A stretch of 64,000 nt of DNA from an uncultured Pelagibacteraceae bacterium (GTDB lineage Bacteria; Pseudomonadota; Alphaproteobacteria; Pelagibacterales; Pelagibacteraceae), in NCBI GenBank assembly GCA_902566315.1, contig CACFIL010000002.1, positions 62,001 through 126,000 on the forward strand, read 5' to 3'. A program made the translations under genes and the position numbers. Below the pieces are notes generated by a model, which saw nothing but the letters and a program-made list of their open reading frames with translations, had not been told where the DNA came from and did not search any database. Of the stretch, positions 61,067 to 64,000 are shown one piece after another. The number at the start of each line of letters is the position of its first letter. Position 1 is the stretch's first letter.

Positions 61067-62305
61067 TTAATTCCAATCTATCAAACCTAATTGTTTTTTT
61101 GCTAATTCACTTAAATCATTTACGGTAACTCTACCTTTATAATTAATTTCATAATCTTCAGCAGCAAAATCTGGAGGACTTTTTCCTTCTAAAAACTTTT
61201 TTGATTGCTTATTAATATAATCCAAATTTTTTTTACAATATGGTGTTGATCCTACATAAATAACATTAGAAAAATTTTTTCCTAAATGCTTATCCTCAAC
61301 TGCATGTATAACATCAGGATGCCACCAAATTGTATCACCAGGATGCATTTTAGGAATTGAAATTAATCCTTCTAAGAGCAAGCTATGATAAGTTTTATTT
61401 ACCGATAAAGCCTTTCCTACTTTTGATCCACATAATTCATTTTCTGGAACATCTTTTAATAATGCTCTAGTTAAAACATATGCCATAGCTTTTGCGATTG
61501 GTATCAACTGCAATGTTCCATCTTTAGGACCTTGTTCAGTCAAGGCTGTCCATCCTTGAAAAGTTCTGAACACATGGGCTACTGCTGGGGATTCAAATTC
61601 AACAGTTTTATCTCTATATTTTGCGTCAAATGGATTAAAGTTTTTAAATTTATCTGCAAATATATCATTGTAAATTTTTTGATAGGAAGGATCGATCCAT
61701 CTTTCAACTGACCCTGCATCACAATGTGGGGATAAACCTAAACTATTGTCACCAGGCTCTCTTCTTCGAACTCTGTCTGCATATGAAAGTTCACGATTTG
61801 GATCAAATACATCGTATTCCTCATTTTTATAAACCCAAAGATTATTTAAAAATTTTTTGATTTTAGCCATTTTCATTGAGTGCCTAATTTTTATTTGAGC
61901 TTTTGACCAATACAGTCCATAAATTTGAGGTTTACCAGATTTTAAATCACTAAAGTAATTATCTAGACCCTCTTTCTCTTTTTGATCATTGTGATATCCA
62001 TTATTTTCAATATATTTTTCTAGATCATTGTTAAGTTTACCTATTTTTTTTTGATCAAATACATCTCTAATAATAATACAACCTCTTTTTTTAATTTGAT
62101 CAATTATTCGTAAATCGGATGATAAAAGTTCTTTATACTTTATTTCAGGAATAATATTTTTAGATAATTTCTTTAAACTTTTGATTTCATAAATCTCTTT
62201 TTTTATATAATTCTCAATATTTTTAAAATTTTGCTTAAAATCTTTAGACAATTTTCTAAGCTTTTTTTTTGCTGGAATAATTTTATTATCAACTTTTCTA
62301 TCCAT
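61067..62305 (-). CDS. DUF1479 (YbiU-like) predicted Fe(II)/2-oxoglutarate oxygenase
   Basis: A 412-residue protein of the YbiU family. The predicted metal site is H194-x-D196 (SPHCDAGSVERW) and H334 (WWHPDVIHAVEDKH). LYWSKAQIKIRHSMKMAKIK and FRTFQGWTALTEQGPKDGTL are conserved segments. YbiU has a jelly-roll dioxygenase fold, but its substrate is unknown. The first ~60 residues are very Lys-rich and may be coiled. It is a single gene, 38 bases downstream of the secreted protein gene. Confidence 0.82.
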   Translation of the reverse strand: MDRKVDNKIIPAKKKLRKLSKDFKQNFKNIENYIKKEIYEIKSLKKLSKNIIPEIKYKELLSSDLRIIDQIKKRGCIIIRDVFDQKKIGKLNNDLEKYIENNGYHNDQKEKEGLDNYFSDLKSGKPQIYGLYWSKAQIKIRHSMKMAKIKKFLNNLWVYKNEEYDVFDPNRELSYADRVRRREPGDNSLGLSPHCDAGSVERWIDPSYQKIYNDIFADKFKNFNPFDAKYRDKTVEFESPAVAHVFRTFQGWTALTEQGPKDGTLQLIPIAKAMAYVLTRALLKDVPENELCGSKVGKALSVNKTYHSLLLEGLISIPKMHPGDTIWWHPDVIHAVEDKHLGKNFSNVIYVGSTPYCKKNLDYINKQSKKFLEGKSPPDFAAEDYEINYKGRVTVNDLSELAKKQLGLIDWN

Positions 62306-62343
62306 AAATATAGTCTAAATTAAATGATGAAAATTATGAAGTT

Positions 62344-63120
62344 TTATTGAATAGTTATTGTAACTACTGGTTCCTGCGGGTCAAACATACATAAATCTGT
62401 TCCTACTTCTGTTGCTTTAACTGCCGCTGAGGTACCAAAACCAATATCTATAATTGGAGGGGTTAAAGTCACAGTATAAGGTGACGAAAGAGTATAAACC
62501 AGCACATGATCGTCAGATGTGCTACCGTCTGCATGTTGTGTTTGATAAGTTGATGATCCAGTCCCTTGAGCATAAGTGATCGTATTTGCATCACCCACTC
62601 CAGTACAAGCAGCATTTCCACAAACTTTCATTTGATCATTTTTTAAATATAGATCAGCTTCCGCTGCTGTGCCTCCGTCCACAACCACTGGTGTTCTATC
62701 GTATTTTTCATTATCACTTAATGCACCACCAGGGTAGGCAGAGCCAGATAGTGCTGCAGTCGTCGTGCAGTTTTCTGTAACACCTGAAACTTCTAAATCA
62801 GCTTGAATTGTAAATTTTCTATCTATAGTAACTCTCATATGTGTATAAGTTACTCCTAATGGTAAAAGTGCTGGATCTCCAAATGTTGCAGCTGCAACAC
62901 CTGCATTTACGGATGCAATATCCACAACTTTTTCGGTATTTCCTATTACCACCGCACCAGAACAACTTGAAACACTTGTGCTAGCTGTACATAACTCTAC
63001 TTTTTTCATTGTTACTTTGTATACACTTGCAAGGCCAGTTGTGCTCGCAGCATGCAAAGTTGAAAATGAAAAGAACATTATGATTTTTACAAAAATTAAT
63101 ATTCTAAAAGTCATTTTCAT
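62344..63120 (-). CDS. Secreted hypothetical protein paired with a beta-barrel
   Basis: A 258-residue protein with a signal peptide to about residue 24 (ending TLHAA). The mature part is rich in Ser, Thr, Ala, Gly and Val and looks all-beta, with about eight cysteines in pairs (ELCTASTS, SSCSGA, ENCTTT, KVCGNAACTG, DLCMF). It ends in VVTITIQ, a beta-strand. Its base composition is less AT-rich than neighbours. I do not recognise a family. It overlaps the barrel gene by one base and may be the surface partner or passenger of that barrel. Confidence 0.72.
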   Translation of the reverse strand: MKMTFRILIFVKIIMFFSFSTLHAASTTGLASVYKVTMKKVELCTASTSVSSCSGAVVIGNTEKVVDIASVNAGVAAATFGDPALLPLGVTYTHMRVTIDRKFTIQADLEVSGVTENCTTTAALSGSAYPGGALSDNEKYDRTPVVVDGGTAAEADLYLKNDQMKVCGNAACTGVGDANTITYAQGTGSSTYQTQHADGSTSDDHVLVYTLSSPYTVTLTPPIIDIGFGTSAAVKATEVGTDLCMFDPQEPVVTITIQ

Positions 63121-63956
63121 TAATCAGCTCTCGATATTGTTGATTTACCGTTAAATTCTACAAAAATTTTATTATTACGTTTTACTTTTGTTAACAATTG
63201 ACCAGACATATCTTTTTGATCTCTCCATGTATTTGCACTTATGAAACCATCTTGTAAAGAATTTTTATTTCTTGGAGGATGAACAAACATTATTTTTGCA
63301 TACCACTCATCTTCTAATCCCTTTTTGTCTTTATCATCATAAGCAATTTCTAGATTTAATGTTGAACTTAATAATAATTCTGATCCAATTTTTGTGCCTT
63401 TTACATCGTCTCTAGAAACACCTTCCCATTCATAAGTATTAACAAATACATCTGCCCAATGTAGATAAGGAATTTGTGATGCCAAACCTAATTCGTATCC
63501 ATCTAAAACTTTTTCATCTGACGCATCATCTAGTCCAAAATAATAATTGTACATAAATTCTAAAACTGCACTTCTTGCTTCTATACCAAAACTAGATCTT
63601 AAGTTTCCAGCATCATCATAATCTAGAAAAACATTGAAACCAGTCATTAGCGTATTGTCTTGGCTTAATGATCTTTTACCTAAGCCAATATTTGCTACAA
63701 TTCTTTCATCATTATCTTTTTCTGTATTAAATAAAGATAACTGAGAAAAAAAATTTCCATTTTCAGTTTTTTCAATCTCTCTTACTGCAAGAATACTAAA
63801 GTCAGGTTTATTATTTTCTCTTAAATCAATACTAACCTCTGTATCACCCTCACCAGGGATTAAATTAGATATATATTGTGAAATATTATTGGATACATCT
63901 GCGCTCAAATTACTTGTAAATAAAACGAGAAATGAGACCAAAAGTATTTTTTTCAT
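63120..63956 (-). CDS. Inverse autotransporter-type beta-barrel protein without passenger
   Basis: A 278-residue outer-membrane protein. The signal peptide ends near residue 19 (SNLSA). The rest matches the inverse autotransporter (intimin/invasin) beta-domain: LIPGEGDTEVSIDLRE, NTLMTGFNVFLDYD, GIEARSAVLEFMYNYYFGLD and GYELGLASQIPYLHWADVFV. Intimin-type proteins continue into Ig-like passenger domains after the barrel. This one stops after SKVKRNNKIFVEFNG-like final strands, so it is a stand-alone barrel. The secreted protein gene follows at once. Confidence 0.75.
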   Translation of the reverse strand: MKKILLVSFLVLFTSNLSADVSNNISQYISNLIPGEGDTEVSIDLRENNKPDFSILAVREIEKTENGNFFSQLSLFNTEKDNDERIVANIGLGKRSLSQDNTLMTGFNVFLDYDDAGNLRSSFGIEARSAVLEFMYNYYFGLDDASDEKVLDGYELGLASQIPYLHWADVFVNTYEWEGVSRDDVKGTKIGSELLLSSTLNLEIAYDDKDKKGLEDEWYAKIMFVHPPRNKNSLQDGFISANTWRDQKDMSGQLLTKVKRNNKIFVEFNGKSTISRAD

Positions 63957-64000
63957 AACTTTTATTTATATAAAAACCTATATTGGACAAGAAAATTTAA

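Overview
The window is a low-GC, very densely packed bacterial chromosome segment. Gene content and style point to the SAR11 clade (Pelagibacterales): spacers are nearly absent, many start/stop codons overlap, convergent genes overlap by a few bases, lysine codons are mostly AAA, and the content is dominated by transport and oxidation of methylated, osmolyte-like compounds. This assignment is inference from gene families and layout; no rRNA or other phylogenetic marker lies here. I saw no rRNA, tRNA, CRISPR array, insertion sequence, phage gene or origin, and there is no gene-free stretch above 300 bases.

Layout. 1-1705: the end of a DMSP-demethylase-like (GcvT family) gene, then a thiolase. 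1707-8148 (minus): a probable operon of EutA-like protein, ectoine hydrolase (DoeA) and a PotABCD-type ABC transporter. 8209-14426 (plus): DMT permease, hydroxyacid dehydrogenase, aldehyde dehydrogenase, VOC protein, homocysteine methyltransferase, MsrA and a serine hydrolase. 14435-18939 (minus): Fe-alcohol dehydrogenase, amidase, DMT permease and a second homocysteine methyltransferase. 18976-24941: a DMT permease, a glycine betaine ABC transporter (ProV, fused double ProW, ProX) and a GDPD-like protein.

24936-34648 carries a recognisable gamma-butyrobetaine/carnitine block: gamma-butyrobetaine dioxygenase, a second ProV, a HalD/BesD-like dioxygenase with an SDR, L-carnitine dehydrogenase, a beta-keto-acid cleavage enzyme and a hotdog thioesterase. 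Together they could convert gamma-butyrobetaine to carnitine and then to glycine betaine. 34652-45682 holds a TauD-type dioxygenase, a GMC dehydrogenase, DMT permeases, an IPNS-type dioxygenase and an uncharacterised catabolic cluster (LLM flavin monooxygenase, ThDP enzyme, AA_synth family protein, alpha/beta hydrolase, aldehyde dehydrogenase).

45756-59653 holds two branched-chain-amino-acid-type (Liv) ABC systems. The minus-strand genes run almost without gaps from 59653 to 46994, with AzlCD, a pentapeptide protein, a CsiD/GlaH glutarate hydroxylase and a P5C-reductase-like protein between the two transporters. 59747-63956 has a LysE exporter behind a large inverted repeat, a DUF2805 protein, glutaredoxin, a DUF1479 protein, and a secreted protein paired with a passenger-less inverse-autotransporter barrel.

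Common themes are: Fe(II)/2-oxoglutarate oxygenases paired with dehydrogenases; five DMT permeases; and four clear intrinsic terminators, every one directly downstream of a solute-binding-protein gene. The last suggests that partial termination sets binding-protein excess.
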